This document shows, in pieces, positions 1 to 14,226 of a stretch of DNA of 64,000 nt. Location of the stretch: positions 372,001 through 436,000 of the forward strand of contig CAJJDP010000055.1 of assembly GCA_905182995.1 (NCBI GenBank), read 5' to 3'. Below the pieces are notes generated by a model. That model was not told the origin of the DNA. It did no database searches and saw nothing but the letters and a program-made list of their open reading frames with translations. This stretch comes from Paramecium octaurelia. Lineage: Eukaryota; Ciliophora; Oligohymenophorea; Peniculida; Parameciidae. The position numbers and the translations under genes are program-made. Position 1 is the first letter of the stretch. Every line of letters begins with the position of its first letter.

Positions 1-1
1 T

Positions 2-2684
2 AATTGGGATAAGGTTAAACGTCAATGTGAGAGTGCTTGGTAGTGTGATCAGTTACCTTTGGTACTAAAAACACATTAGGAATGCCAAAGCCAACTCGAT
101 AATTGTATAATTTAGATTATATGCGAAAGGTACTACAAAGAAAGGAGGTGGATGTATAACATTGACTTATTAATGCTACGACTTAATGGAGGAAGAGTCA
201 TGTTTCACCAATAGTGGAAAAAATAAGGATTGTTTTTGGAATGGAAATAAGTGTTTAGAAAGAACTTGCGATAATGCATCAAACACTTTAAGGAGTGATG
301 AAGAATGTAAGTAATTCTTATTAGAATGCACAACAAAAAAAGGAGGAGGATGTGTTTAAAGATCAAAATGTTAAGATGCTCAAGTGGAGGAGGCATGTGT
401 TGTTAATTAATATGGGGAAGGCTGTTTATGGAATGGAGTTAAGTGTATGGATAACCTATGTGAAAATGCACCTTCAACATACACTACTTATGAACAGTGC
501 CAAAGCATACATAAAATCTGTATTACGAATGGCAATGGCTGCGTAACTAATTATGGTTGTGAGTTTGCCCTTTCTGAGTAATATTGTTACAAAGATGGCG
601 AAGAAAATGAATGTATTTGGAGAGATAATCATTGCAGAAGAAAATAATGTTAATAAGCTGGAGACACTTATTTTGGACATGAATAATGTGAATCATTTAT
701 GTTCCTGTGTACTGGAAATATAGATTCAAGAGGATGTGTTGAGAAGACTTGTCAGAATGCTCCATTGAGATTGAGCTCAAATTAGGAATGCGAGTCGTAT
801 TTACCAAATAATTAGTGTATCACTAAAAAAGGAGGAGGTTGTAGGAAGAATGTGATTTGTGTGTATATTGATACTGAAGAGGCTTGCAAGATAGATTCTA
901 TAGGTGCTACTTGTTTTTGGAATTATTAGGAGAATAAATGTCAAAAGATCACCACATGTTAGAGTATTCTAAATTAGAAGGATTGCATTAAGGATAACAA
1001 TAATTAGGCATGTGATTGGATATCATCTAACAAGTGTGTTTAAAAGACTTGTGATACAGCCCCATTATAACTTATAAGTGAAATATAATGCTAAGAGTAT
1101 TTTAATCCAATGAATGGGACAGTTTGCACTTCTAAGTTAAATGGAGGATGCAAGAATAAGAGTAGTTGTCAAAATCAATAGACATAAGAGTCTTGCAATG
1201 TGGATAACTAAGGAAATCAATGTTTTTGGAATGATTCACTTAAGTTATGTAAATTAAAAGAATGCAATGATATTCAAAGTAATTCATTCTAAGAGTGTTA
1301 TTCGTTTAATAATAATTGTACAATTGGATTGAATGGTCGTTGTGTTCCATTAAGATAGTGTAATGAAATTGCCAATAAATATGAATGCATTTTTGGATAA
1401 GATGGGCCATGTTTATGGATTGATAATTATTCAAATAAAGGAGGTAAATGTATTCAATACAATTCTTGTTCAAGTATGAAATGGAAAACAGATAAAGAGT
1501 GTAAACTTATTTCCAATTATTGTACTACAAATGGTTAAGAATGTGTTCCTATTACAAAATGTTAGGAGACTAATACTAGTGGTGGGTGTGTAACAGGAAT
1601 TGAAGGAATGTGCATATAGTCTGTTACAGCCTTAGGGGCTTTGGAATAACCGAAATGTTAAGTATTCTTACATTGTAGTCAAGCCTATTATGTGACTCAT
1701 TAAGAATGTCAAAGAGCAAATCCATAATGCACAACAAATGGAATCTCAGGTTGTAGATCATTGACATCTTGTGATTATTATGTTGAAGAAGCTTGTCATT
1801 TTAACAATGTTGGAATAGAGAGAAATGAAAGAAATCAGGTTATTTCAACAGGCAATTGTGTTTGGGATGGTCAATATAATATATGTAGAAATGAGGATTG
1901 CAAAGATATGAAATTTAAGACTAGGGAAGAATGTTAAGGTGCATTACAATCTTGCACTTCGGATGGATAGAAATGTATAAGTAAAATGATGTGTGCTGAT
2001 TATCAAAATGATGAGTTATGTAATTATGCTTTGGGGATGGAAGGATCTTGTATTTGGAAATAGTAGCGTTGTCAATAGAAAACCTGCTCAGACGTCAGTT
2101 AACAGTGCGAAGAAGTTGATAATTGCATATCAGATGGGATCAAGTGCATTCCTAAAAGAAATTGTTCTGAATACAAGAATCAAGTTTCATGCAATTCTAT
2201 TGGGTTAGATGGTCTATGCTATTGGGATTCTACTATTAATCAATGTCATTTGATGAGTGGATGTAGTTCTGCCAATCACGATTAAATTGCATGTCAATAA
2301 GCGAATGATAGATGTTATTGGCAACCTAAAACTCACAATGAGCCAAGCCAATGCAAAGAGCATACTTGTTCCACTTTTGAAAGTCAAAATGGAGAATGCT
2401 CACATTATCTAACTTGGGATTGGCAATCTTACAACATTTGTAGATTTGTTTCTTTTAAATGCATGAATTTTGATGTAAAGTCTTTGACGGAACATACATG
2501 TTTATTGTATTCTTTGGAACTTTACAAATGGAATCCAATCAGTTCTGCCTGTACTGAATGTGACACAGGAGAGAACAATCAGGAACCGAATCGATCGCCC
2601 ATCCCATAAGGGTAAGGAATAGCAGAAATATTGGTTTCCAAAATTTTAAGTACAATCATTATAATTGCATAAATGGTTGTTTGA
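2..2684 (+). CDS. Surface-antigen-like cysteine-rich protein, 5' partial
   Basis: The 3' part of a cysteine-rich secreted or surface protein (885 codons visible; the start is left of the window). Cysteines recur in blocks with a C-x-W spacing and motifs such as KKGGGC and CFWN, as in the Paramecium surface antigen domain family. The frame is open only with TAA/TAG as Gln. A frame change near the start is repaired by a 25-nt GT..AG intron at 105-129, which restores a CTTKKGGGC block matching a later repeat. The protein ends in a short hydrophobic stretch (ILSTIIIIAQMVV) right before TGA, as expected for a GPI-anchor signal. I infer a GPI-linked coat protein. The family call rests on the cysteine pattern, not on a database match. 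A second gene of the same type lies inverted at 7716-13592. Confidence 0.8.
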
Positions 2685-2813
2685 ATGAATCAATTAATAA
2701 TTACATATTAATTATTCTAAAAATAATTATTATAAAATTTAATATTTAAAATTAATTCATTAAAGCTTTATCAAAATAATTTAAGTTTTCAACTTTCTTT
2801 TCCGTTAGATCAC

Positions 2814-5800
2814 ATGCTCTGGCTCACTGCCTTTTTACTCAAAATTACTTACTAACAAACTCTTTTTTATTCTGCATTCACTGACACTACTTTGACAAAT
2901 TCTGAAAGTACTAAATTTATTAACATAAGATTGGTCATTTGTTGGAGCTGACCCTCTTAGTGTAATCTAACTATGCGGTACTTATAGCATAGTAGGAGGA
3001 TTCGAAAAATTTGCATTTGGAGTAGCTGCTACTAAATTCTTATAATTACCTCCTCATTATAAAATGAAAATTACAATCACTTTTTTTGTGTATTCTATTT
3101 TATTAATATCAGAATTGATACTTGGGATGCTAATGAATATTGCCATTTGTACGTAGATGAGAATTTAGTGTTCAAATAACTATACGATTATTCATAAGGT
3201 CAAGCTCACATTTGTGGCTAAACAGGAAATCATCGATAAGATTCCATCCAAGAGATCTAGACGGAATTTCTACATAGTGGAGCAACGGCATTCATTGAAC
3301 TAACCACTACTTTGGATTAAATTCCTTTTGATGTATAAAATATTCCTAAAGTAGGAATCTTGGGGATTTAGGAATTTCAGACTTTTCCTTTACCTTTGTC
3401 CATCTGGCTGTCTTACTTGCACTTATGAAAATTCTTAGGCAGAATGTCAAACCTGGATCATCACTAACTCATTTTATACTGACATCCAATACAGCTCGTT
3501 TTCAACTAGTGGGTGGAACGTTCTCAATGGAGATTCGACAAAATAATAATGCTCAAGTAAAGACCTCAATTAAAATAGTGATTCCATCTGTTTGCGGTTA
3601 TGGCGTGTGTGGGAAAGACACACAACTGACTATTACCTTTGTTTAGCTGCCATTCCATACAAGAATGAAAATTAAATTCAAATATCTCAAAATAGATAGT
3701 TGGGAATTAAGTGATTAGGCTATTTTATATGTGAATCAAAATCTTCGATGGAAGAATAGCTTATCCGTATTTGACTAATATTTATATGGAGTATGTGGAG
3801 GATCAGCTTAAGAAAGTTTTATCAATGTCGAGCTTACCTTTCCACATTACTTAACATTCTCAACAATTACTTTTTCAAATACATTAGATCAAGCTCAGAC
3901 TGATGAATCATTTGGAATTAGAGATATTGAAATTTTTGTGTGTAAATAGTTTATCTCTATATTTATAGAATAATCAATATGTGGAGATAAAATTGTTCAA
4001 GAAAATGAAGAATGTGATGATGGCAATTTGGAGCCATTTGATGGATGTTTCAATTGTGTTTATTCTTGTGCAGACGGATGTTCAATATGTAATTAAGGCA
4101 CTTGCCTAGGATGCTATTCTGGTTGGCTTTATATACGATATGCATCAACTTGTGAAAAAGTCTCTAAGATTACTTAAATAAACTAAGATACATAAATTGC
4201 TTAATCTTAATCTTTATCAATTTGTTATGATTATATTGAAGGGTGTTAAGAATGCTTAGGTGGAACCTGCATTTTATGTAAATAAGGATACTAATTGAAA
4301 CATTAAGTAAACGTTTGTTAATCTATTTGTGGAGATAAAATAATAACAATCGATGAGGAATGCGATGGATACAACTGTAGTTAGTGTAATTTCTATTGCC
4401 CAGACTTTTGCGATATATGTGAGTTTGGAGTTTGTTAAGTATGTTAACAAGGTTATTACTTCTAAAATAATCAATGCATTAAATAAGAGACAGCAAGTTT
4501 ATGTTAACCTTAATGTGAACTTTGCATAGAGAGTGTTTGCTACAAATGTCAATATGGACACAATCTCGTTTTGGGATAGTGTTAAGAGATTTGTGGAAAC
4601 AATAGCTTAGCAGTTTATTCTCTTGAGGAGTGTGCCTGTAATCCATACTGCTCTGATTGTAGATTTGGATTTTGTTTTTAATGCGGTGAATCCTACCAAT
4701 TAATAAATAATACATGTATAAGTAAGTGCGGGGATAAGATTGTTTAAGAAAATGAGGAATGTGATGATGGGAATGAAATAGAATTTGATGGATGTTACAA
4801 TTGCCAATTTTCATGTTCCTTAAATTGCTAAGATTGTTAATAAGGCATCTGTTTAGATTCATGTTAATATGGTTACCACCTTGTGAATGACATTTGTATG
4901 ACAATTTGTGGAGATATGGTAGTAGCAGGAACTGAATAATGCGAGGATGGCAATAAAATTAGTCACGATGGATGTTATCAGTGTTAGTATTCATGTCCAC
5001 TTGATTGTAGTGATTGTATCCATGGGCAATGTTTAATGTGTGATGCAGGATTTGTGTTGTATGACAATTTTTGTACCAACATCTGTGGAGATGGAATCCT
5101 ATCAAATTTAGAATAGTGTGATGATGGAAATCAAAGCGATGGAGATGGATGTTCATCGGATTGCTTTGTAGAAAATAATTGGATTTGTAAAGTTGATGGG
5201 GATTGCACTTATGTTAAATATCCTACCATTATCTCTGAATATATAATGCAGAAGAACCAATATCAATATGTTTAAATATCATTCTCTTAACCAGTATATA
5301 CGTAATCAAGCATCAACTATTTATAAACTATCAAACCAGCAATTGTTGATTTGAATGAAACCCTATTTAACATCACTATTATGGAAGTTTAAGCAGCATA
5401 GTAGGACAAAGCAACTGATGTACAATATATGTTGTAAATTGAAATATTCAAGAGTCTAGATTATTATCCCATCTTAGAAATTATGTTAACTGAGCAATTA
5501 TATAACGATAATCAAGCTCCCTTGATGTATATGATCGATTATTTGTAATTGAAGTAGCCAAATTATATAACTGAAGAATAAGTATAAATTGCCAGCGCTT
5601 TCCAACAAATAAATGAAGTTACAGTTAAGTCGTTATGTCTCCTCACTATTTTATTAATGCTGTTAGGAAATGCCCTGTCGTTCTGGGGGATCTTGGATGC
5701 CCTCTAAGAGCAATCGTATCTCAAATACATTAATGTCTTATACCCTTAAACATTAATAATTTATTTCACCTCAAGTTAAGTGTTATCAATTTAACCAGCT

Positions 5801-6844
5801 TTAGATACCATTACACTTTACAAAAACGAAGGTAAATTCCTGCAGTTCCCTTACTTGTCATCCTATGAGAAGTTTGAGTTTTACGAAGTTAACGCTGATA
5901 TAGCAGAAGGCTTTAGAGTGGAAGTGCTTGTCTTTGCAACTCTTTTTGGTTTCTATTTGGGTACATTATCTGCAGTAAAGATCCTTTCAAAAATGGAACT
6001 TTGGGAATTCTTGTAGACACAGCCTAAATTAGTTAGGTTGATCTAAAAAGTAAAAAGGAAAGTGAATGCTAAATTGAGAGATGCGAAAGGAGATTCTTTG
6101 AAAGATACGTTACGTGCTTGTACTTGGGATCTATTATTTATGGCATTATTGGAATTAAACGTTCCTCACAATTATTAAAACCCAAGATCATATATTTGTA
6201 TTTTGATTGCTATTTCAATTCTAATAGCAACTCTAGTTATACTGTTGAATTAAGTCTCAGGACTGAAATCATGGAAAAAACAAAACTTCTATCAATTTTG
6301 GCAATAAAAAAGAGACATCTTTTAGGTTACTAAAAAATTTCTCATCCTTTTTGTCCTAGTATTCTGTTAATATCAATAAGAACTTCAAACTATGATTCTG
6401 ACTTTGATTAACGCTTTCTACTTGTTATACGTAATTCATTTCAAGCATTTTGAGGATAGCTTAGAATATGTCAAATCTATTATAATGGAGACTTCATTAA
6501 CGATATTCACAGCTTCAACATTTGTGAACTGGAATATCCTTTCTAATTATCTTCAATACAGTCAAAGAATCAATATTGCTTGGATATAAATGTCAATCTT
6601 GGTTAGCGTCTTGATTATCTTTATTTTCATTGAGATATACAACGCTTACTTATTGATGAAGTAGAAAATACTGGAATCTAGAGAAAAGAAATAGAAATAA
6701 CTTGAAAAGGAAAGGCAATTGTCAGAAGTGAAGATTACAGATCAAAAGGAATAACTTTCGAATTAAGATAACCCGCTAAATAGGGAGAAAACCATATTCT
6801 TTAGAGCACGTTATCCTAGCAAAATTTAACCTTAAAAAATTTGA
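2814..6844 (+). CDS. Cysteine-rich multi-pass membrane protein with ECDDGN repeats
   Basis: Five exons give 1,313 aa; introns are 2908-2929, 3090-3112, 3333-3354 and 3557-3578 (22, 23, 22, 22 nt). The spliced length is an exact multiple of three. The first residues are weakly hydrophobic (possible signal peptide). Residues about 30-350 contain repeated F-x-IDTWD/IDSWE and CPSGCLTC modules. Residues about 353-775 are a cysteine-rich array with CGDKIVQENEECDDGN-type repeats (Myxococcus-type disulfide repeat, DUF4215-like). From about residue 910 there are roughly six hydrophobic helices and a charged cytoplasmic tail. This architecture is common among ciliate surface proteins of unknown ligand. 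I infer a plasma-membrane or cortical receptor-like protein and claim no enzymatic role. The start ATG is the first in frame, about 130 bp after the upstream gene. Confidence 0.8.
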
Positions 6845-6928
6845 ATCATCGAGTGTTTTTATTTATATATTTCTATTTGTAATAATTCTGAATTGTTACC
6901 TCAGAAAAATTTAAAATATTTATTATTT

Positions 6929-7690
6929 ATGTCTTTAACATCTGATGCCTTCTCTAGAAGCATAGTATTGACTTCGATTCCATTGGAGGAGTTGAAGTTC
7001 GTTTATTCAGTACCATAGATAGTTGATCCTGATCCCATCACGTGCATCATCGAACCAAGTATGATTTGTTTACATGTGCTAATAGCCCATGAGGAGGGAG
7101 GGATATATGTAGGAGGTTATGAAGGAGCCAAGGATTTAGAGATGCTGAAGAGATTGAAAATCAGAGCAGTATTGACTGCGAGTTAAGAGACAGCTGTTCA
7201 ATATAGCGATTTGGTGGTTTAGTTTCATCATGTAGTGTAAGCACATGATAAGGATGATTATGATATATTGCAATTCGCAGATTAGACATTTGATTTTATT
7301 GAGAGACACAGGAAACATACAAACATATTGGTTCATTGTTTTTTGGGAATCAGCAGATCTCCTACCATAGTGGTTGCTTATTTGATGAGGAAATACAATT
7401 TGAATATGGAGAAAGCCCTATGGAAATTGAAGTCCAAAAGAAGGCAGGTTAATCCTAATACAGGATTTTTGAAGCAATTGCTTAATTACGAGAAATTACT
7501 TTAGTAACAGCAATAATAATAACAATATTAATAATAACAAGCAAAACCTAAGAGCATCTTTAAGATGGTTAGACAACAAGCCATCCCCCAGACTTAGATG
7601 TTGCCCCAAAGCCGAATCTTACCAATGGATAGCAGAGTTCTAATATAGAAGCAACCTTCATAATATTTTGGATAAACTTATTATAAATGA
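6929..7690 (+). CDS. Dual-specificity protein phosphatase
   Basis: A single exon of 253 aa. The signature loop HCFLGISRSPT (residues about 136-146) is the HC-x5-R motif of cysteine-dependent dual-specificity phosphatases. An aspartate-rich HDKDDYD stretch about 30 residues upstream is in the right place for the general acid. It is followed by the usual helix (VVAYLMRKYN) and an NPNTGFLKQL segment. The catalytic core is about 150 residues, normal for an atypical DUSP. The C-terminal third is glutamine-rich, mostly spelled TAA/TAG, so it vanishes under the standard code. It presumably dephosphorylates Ser/Thr/Tyr on a protein substrate; the substrate cannot be inferred. The stop lies 25 bp from the stop of the convergent surface-antigen-like gene. 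Confidence 0.93.
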
Positions 7691-7715
7691 ATTATATATA
7701 TATTAATATCGATTA

Positions 7716-10700
7716 TCAAATTATAAAGCCAAGAATAAGAACTATAATCGATAAGATGATTTTTGAACTACTATCAGCTGAATTTGATTAGTTCTAATTG
7801 CTAGAATTGTTGGTCTGAACTGTGTTGCAAATTGAGCACTTATTTGTAGTCGGATTCCAAGTGTATTGATATAAAGTAGCCACTGGGCAATCATTTTAAG
7901 ATAAACTATTGGGTTCAGTGGACACGCATTTACCTTGAGGACTGAATTAACACACCGTATAAGATGTAAGATTCCAGTCATAAAATCCTGAGCAAGTCAA
8001 ATCAGTTTGTATCTCACAAGTCTTGGGAGAACAAATGTATTCAGTTTGATTGGCAACAACAATGGATTACCAATAGCATCTATCAGATAATTTCCTGCAT
8101 GCCTTTTCATAGATAGTTGCAATAGTACATGTCGTCACTTCGATGCATTTACCTTTATTATTGACAGAAGTGACAATCCAAGCACACACACTAGTTGGAC
8201 TACCGTAATCACAAGCAGACTGAGTTTTGTATGAAGTACAGTCCTTCAAAGAGACACATGACGATCCATCTTGAATGCAAGTGGATGAATAGAGTGAACA
8301 TAAAGAGACAGGATAATCCTCACATTTCATAGCTGTACAACCACCACTCTCCCAATAGCATTTCCCATCTGTACCTGTTGCAATTATGCAGGAATCACTT
8401 GTTGTAAAGGTACTGCATGTCCCTTACACAACACAACTCTTTCCATTATAAGTACAAGTGCTCAGTTAACTATTGCATTCCTCATGATTAGATCCAATGA
8501 TGTCAGAACAACCTTAGGCAACACATTTCCCTTGTGACCATTTGCATTTTCCTGTTGATGTAATTGCTCCAGCTGAATTTATTGTTTTTCCAGCCAAATC
8601 GATGAAACATGCAGATTCTACACTGTATTTTGTGCAGTTATCCAATTTAATACATCCACTGATACCATCACTCGTACACTAACCAAGGGAATAATTATAG
8701 CAATCATTGTGATTTAGATATAAAGCATTTGTGCAATCATTAAATTCAATACATTGATATGAAGCTGATGCTTTTATATTCATAGGAGTCCAAATGCATT
8801 TTTCAATTGAATTGTTGTTAATACCTATAAAACAAGCAATTTTAGGTGTTTTGGAACACTTTGTGATTGACACACAATTAATCCCATTGGTAGTACATTA
8901 AGGATGGATAGAGTTGCATTGAACATGAGTTGGATAAGTGAGATCTGTACATTTGGTATATCTATAACATTTCCCCTAACTCCATCGACATGGTCCATCA
9001 GTTCCCTTGATACAGGCTTGTTCAATCAGAGTATTCGAACATGTTTTCATCATTGTACATTGAAATCCATCGGTAGTGCATTCTGCTTAAGCAGTATTGC
9101 AAGTTTGATGATCGTATCCCTATATGTCTGTGCATGATCTTAATTGACAACTTCCATTCTGCCATGAGCATTTCTATCCATCCGATTATGATATGCAAGC
9201 TGATTCTACTTACGCATCTTTGCATTTGCCTTTTGTCACACATCCTCCTCCCTTTTTAGTTGTGCAATTGCCTTCAGGATAGTATTCATTGCATCCTTTT
9301 TCTGATTGAATAGTCATGTCGGCAGTGTCGCAACTTTTATCATAGCAACTTCCATCGACCCAAGCACACTCCTACTTACTAGCATTGAATTTACAGGCTT
9401 CTTCCACATAGGCATCTTGACATCTCTTGATTTCAATGCACCCATTTCCATTTGTAGTACAGGTGGATAGGAATGCCTGGCAATCAGAATGAGTCTTATA
9501 ATTAACAGGGGCTTAGTCACAACTGATATCTTGACATTAGTTAACAAGTACACACTTTCCATTGAGTCCGTATACACAGGAACCTGCATATTTATATTGA
9601 TCACATGGTATATAATTTATACATCCTTATCCATTTGTAGTACAATTTCCATAGTATTGACATTGTTCGTGAGTTGAAAAGTATTTGGGTGCATGTTGAC
9701 ATTCTCGATTATAACATGATCCATTCAACCAAATACACTTAGATTCATCTGTTTATGCAGTGCAAGATGCTTCAATATTGTAAGATGAACAGGATTCGTA
9801 AATGTCCAGACATTATCCTGTTCCTGAAATCATTACCCATTGACATCCAGTATAGCCCAAAGTTAACACACACTGCTTATTTGAGGTGTAGGCAGAACAC
9901 TTATCAGATAGAGATTAACAGCCAGCTCCACTTGCCTTTACGGTACAAGATGGCAGGAATTCAATACATAGGTCATGATTATTAAAAGTACTAGGAGCAT
10001 TAGTGCATGCTCTGTCTTCACATTTCAATTTAGTTGAATTCCATTGACATAATTTAGTATCATCAATTTTAATGCATTGTCTATCGATTGAAATATCAAC
10101 GCATTTGGATGCTCTAATAATACAGCCAGTTCCATCTGCTTACACAGTGCAAGTTGGAAGATAGGTTCTACACTACTCGTCAGTGGTATAAGTATCAGGA
10201 GCATTGGAGCAAGTTCTATTCACACAACCTGTGTTCCATCCACATCTAGTACCATCAGATAGCACTTAACATTAATTCTATGTTTATACTAAATCACAAG
10301 TGGTCTATTCGTTAATACAACCTTAATTGGTAAATCCAAGAGTGCAAGTCTTGAGCCAATCTCTACAGCCTTCTTCTGTAGTGATTGTAGTGGGTGCATC
10401 AATACAAACTCGATCTTAACATGCTGAAGTCGAGAGATTCCAACTGCACTTATTTTCACTGGCCTCCTTGTCAGTGGCATTGATAGTTATCCTAGGACAA
10501 TGATCTTGATCTAAAGAGGCACAGGAAGTTGGTTATGTAATGCACCCATTAGCTTTGGCAACTGTACAGTCAGATCTATAGGTTCTACAGAGAGCATCAC
10601 TTGTGTAAAAAGTTTTGCTTGCATCAGTGCACAGAGCCACTCTACAGTTGGATGGATTGGCATAGCCATTCCAGAAGCAAGTAACTCCTTTGGAAGTGAA

Positions 10701-13592
10701 GCATTATGATTTAACCATTAAAGTACAATCTGTAGGTTCATCAATACAACCAGCTTAATCAGGTCTGACTGCGCAATTAGGTAGCCAAGTTTTACATTGA
10801 GCATCAGTCTGATATTTAGTAGGAGCATCAGCACAAACTCTATCGCGACATTACAAAGCCTCATCAACTATAGTACCATTGAATGAACAATAGGTTCCAT
10901 TGACTAATTTAACATTTGCACATTGTTTTTGATTAAGACCATTGCAAGACATAGGCTTTTCAATGCACCCCAACTCAGGATCGCCTAGAGTGCAGGAATC
11001 TAAGTAATTCTCACAGCTAACAGAAGAGTCTTTAAAAGGACTGTATTTGCATGCTCTATCCTTACAATCTGGGTTTTAATTTTGAATAGTTGTATCCCAA
11101 CTGCATTAACGAGTGAAGTTCAAAATAGTTCCTTCGCATTATTACATCTCTTTGATGTTTGAACAAGAACTTAACAGATCAACACAGCCCAGACCAACTT
11201 CACCAAGAGTGCACTAACTACTTAAAGCCTAGCATTTTGCGTGAGTCATTTATGAAGTGGTTTCATCAGTGCATTTGAAGTCTCTACAGAAATAGTTGTC
11301 AGTTGAAACATCATAATAACATCTCGTCCCACTCACTAAGATGGTGTCTGCACATTACACTTAACTCTTAATTTAATCACAGGATGAAAACTAAGATACA
11401 CAACCAGTCTAATCTGCATTTAATGTACATGAACTTAAATATGAATTACATTATTTATGTGTGTATAATTACCCTGAACTGGCAATTGGAGCATTCAAAC
11501 AAGTTCTATTTTCACATCCATTCCAACCACACAACACAATATTGTTTGGATCAGACACTAAACGCTTACAAGTATCTTTCATTTTGTATCCTTTGCAAGA
11601 TGATGGCTCATTAACACATCCACTTCCTGTTGGACTGAGTGTGCACGTAGCTAAGTATTGTCTACAGCCATCTTCTGTCTTTATGGACTAATCAGAATCT
11701 GAGCATTAACGATCTCTGCATAAGGAATTATCATTATCCCAACTACAAGTTGATTGCATATCTATAAGCACTACTCCAAAACAATGTTATTTGTTTAGCA
11801 TCAAAGAACAACCCAATGGTTTTTTCATACATGTACTTGAAAGATCAGCAACTGTACAAGAGGGATCGAAAGCACTACAAGTTTCATTCGTTTATGTTCC
11901 TGGTATAATATCTGAACAATCCAAGATTCTACATACTTTAAAATTCTCATTATCATCATTCCAACTACATTTTGTCACATTATCACTTAACATTATACAT
12001 TATTTTTCACTCAATCTATCACATGATAATGGTCTCTCAATACACCCTTTAAGTTCTTAAGTGACTGTGCAATCATTTAAAAATGATCGACATTCTGCAT
12101 CTGTTTTGTATGTCAACGGGGCATTAGCACAACTTCTTTATTAACATTTTGTTCCATAATAACATTTTTTATTTTGATAATCAAAGGTACAATGATCACC
12201 TGTTAAAATACTCTTGCATTCTTGTAAAACACATCCTTTATAATTCGATTTGGCCATACAAGTAGACGAGAACCTCTTACATTCCTAATCATTGGTAAAG
12301 TCTTCAGAAGCATTGCTGCAAAGTCTCTCAATACACAAATTATTCTAGTATATACACAATTTTCCATTCAATTAAGATACACATTGTTATTCTTTGGTGT
12401 AGAGAGAACAAGCGGTCTTTCTCCTTTCACATCCAGTTAAGTCAATTTGAACAGTACAAGTAGATAAAAATTAAGAACACATCTCGTCAGTAATATTAGT
12501 AGAGGGAGCATTCTCACAAGATTTTAATAAACACTTGGTCTCACTCCAAAAACATTCATCTCCAGATAATGTCTAAACACATTGATTTGAAGTAGTGTAT
12601 TTTGTGCAATCACTTAATTTAGTCTAACAACCTATTCCTCCAGAATTTACAGTGCATATACTCAACCATTACTAACACATATCATGATTCTAATTATCTT
12701 CGGAAGCATTATCACAATTTTTATCTTCGCATTTTTGATTGTTTTTGTTCCAATAACACTTTTATCCAGCACTGTTAATTATGCAATTATTCTAATGATT
12801 CAATGCTGAACATTACTCTGGTCTATCTTGGCATCCCTTTAAAATATCATTAACTGTACAAGTGGCTAAATATGTTGTACATAAATCATGAGTTGTGTTT
12901 GTTTGAGGTGCGTTTATGCAAGTTTTATCTTTGCATATATTTGTATCCCAAATACACTTAGTTTTTTGATCTAAATTTGTTAAACATGCTCCTTCGAATT
13001 TTTGATTTTCACAATTCTCTCCACTTACCTCACATCCACCACCATTCTTCATTGTACAACTACTAATCTAGGCTCTACATAAACCATCAGAATTCAAAGT
13101 ATTTGGTAACAAATCACAACTTGTTGTCAATTAACATACTTTTTTTTCAGTATTCCAATAACAATATTTCCCAGCTTCATCCTTAACACAACTTACCTAA
13201 TTTGTGTAATTACTACACTTATCCAATTCTATACACTATTCTCCATCTGTTGTACAACTCGTTGAGATGCTTTAGCATATTTCATTCGTAGGGTATTGAT
13301 AAGTGCTGCATCCTGAGAAAGAAACGCATTTCTCAGAAACATTAGCACAACCTGGTGTACTCATGCATACTTCTATCCCCATCAATTCGCAATAATTAGT
13401 AGTCTTTAATGTTAAATTGGAACAAACAATATTGTTCCAATAACATTTGCGTTCTTTGCATTCTTTCTCGGTTAAAACTTAATTGCAAGAACAAGGTGCA
13501 TTAGAAACTCTCAGAGTGGTTGGCTCTGCAGAAGTGTTTTAAACGAGAATTAGCAAATATATCAAAATCAGAGATTGACCTAGGTCTTTCAT
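7716..13592 (-). CDS. Large surface-antigen-like cysteine-rich protein
   Basis: One uninterrupted frame of 5,877 nt (1,958 aa), with no in-frame TGA when read codon by codon from 13592 to 7716. It opens with a charged residue and a hydrophobic run (SLILIYLLILV), a good signal peptide. The body is an array of cysteine blocks with C-x-W-x(4)-C spacing (for example CYWNN, CKWSQGKC, CRWSQGKC). The end, SSKIILSIIVLILGFII, is a GPI-anchor-type hydrophobic tail. This is the build of Paramecium GPI-anchored surface antigens and related proteins. Length and the lack of introns also suit that family. It is inverted relative to the similar gene at 2-2684. Whether it is a serotype antigen or one of the many antigen-related proteins cannot be told here. 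Confidence 0.82.
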
Positions 13593-13755
13593 TCTTATTT
13601 TAAATTATGAAATATTCAATGATTGATTGCGATACATTAATATAATCTGTTATTTATTTTCTAATTATTGAAAAATCTAAATATTTAAATCTATTATCAA
13701 TTAATGAACTCTTAAAAGAAATCCACTTATTATATAAGAAAATATTCTTTCTTGT

Positions 13756-14226
13756 ATGAGGAAACTAAATAAACCAAATTATAAGACTTTTGAAATATCT
13801 TTACATAATAATGGATATGAATACCTGTATATAATTACTACCATAGCAATTCTTTCAAAATATTATTCCAATTACGATTCAAAAAGTAATGAATTAAATC
13901 TTTGGTCTGGCTCCCATTTAGAGTAATTATGGGAAAATTTAATACATTTTATTGTTAACGTTGACCCTAATATCAAAATAATTAGAGTAAAAAGCGAGAG
14001 AAAATATTTAGGAGTGATAAATAATATTGAAACCTAATATTATCTATGGTTTTCTATCCATATGTAGATGATGTTGAAAAATATTAAATATAATTCATAA
14101 TTAAAGATAGTAAAAATACAAAATAAATTAAAAGTTCTGGAATCAATTGCTCAAATCAATTTAGGTCAATTTGAATAGGAAATAATTAGCAAAGAATAAA
14201 ATTAATTGTGTAACATATCAAAATGA
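13756..14226 (+). CDS. Doubtful hypothetical protein, 156 aa
   Basis: An ATG-to-TGA frame of 157 codons in an otherwise non-coding stretch, with no tiny intron needed. The translation has varied composition (for example ELNLWSGSHLEQLWENL) rather than the low-complexity K/N/I of random AT-rich DNA. I recognise no domain or signal. With only TGA as stop, a chance frame this long is not rare, so it may be spurious or a relic. Confidence 0.33.

Noticed and set aside
7742-9604. Several 60-100 aa standard-code ORFs on both strands
   Set aside because: They are fragments or shadows of the 1,958-codon surface-antigen-like gene, cut up at TAA/TAG codons that encode Gln.
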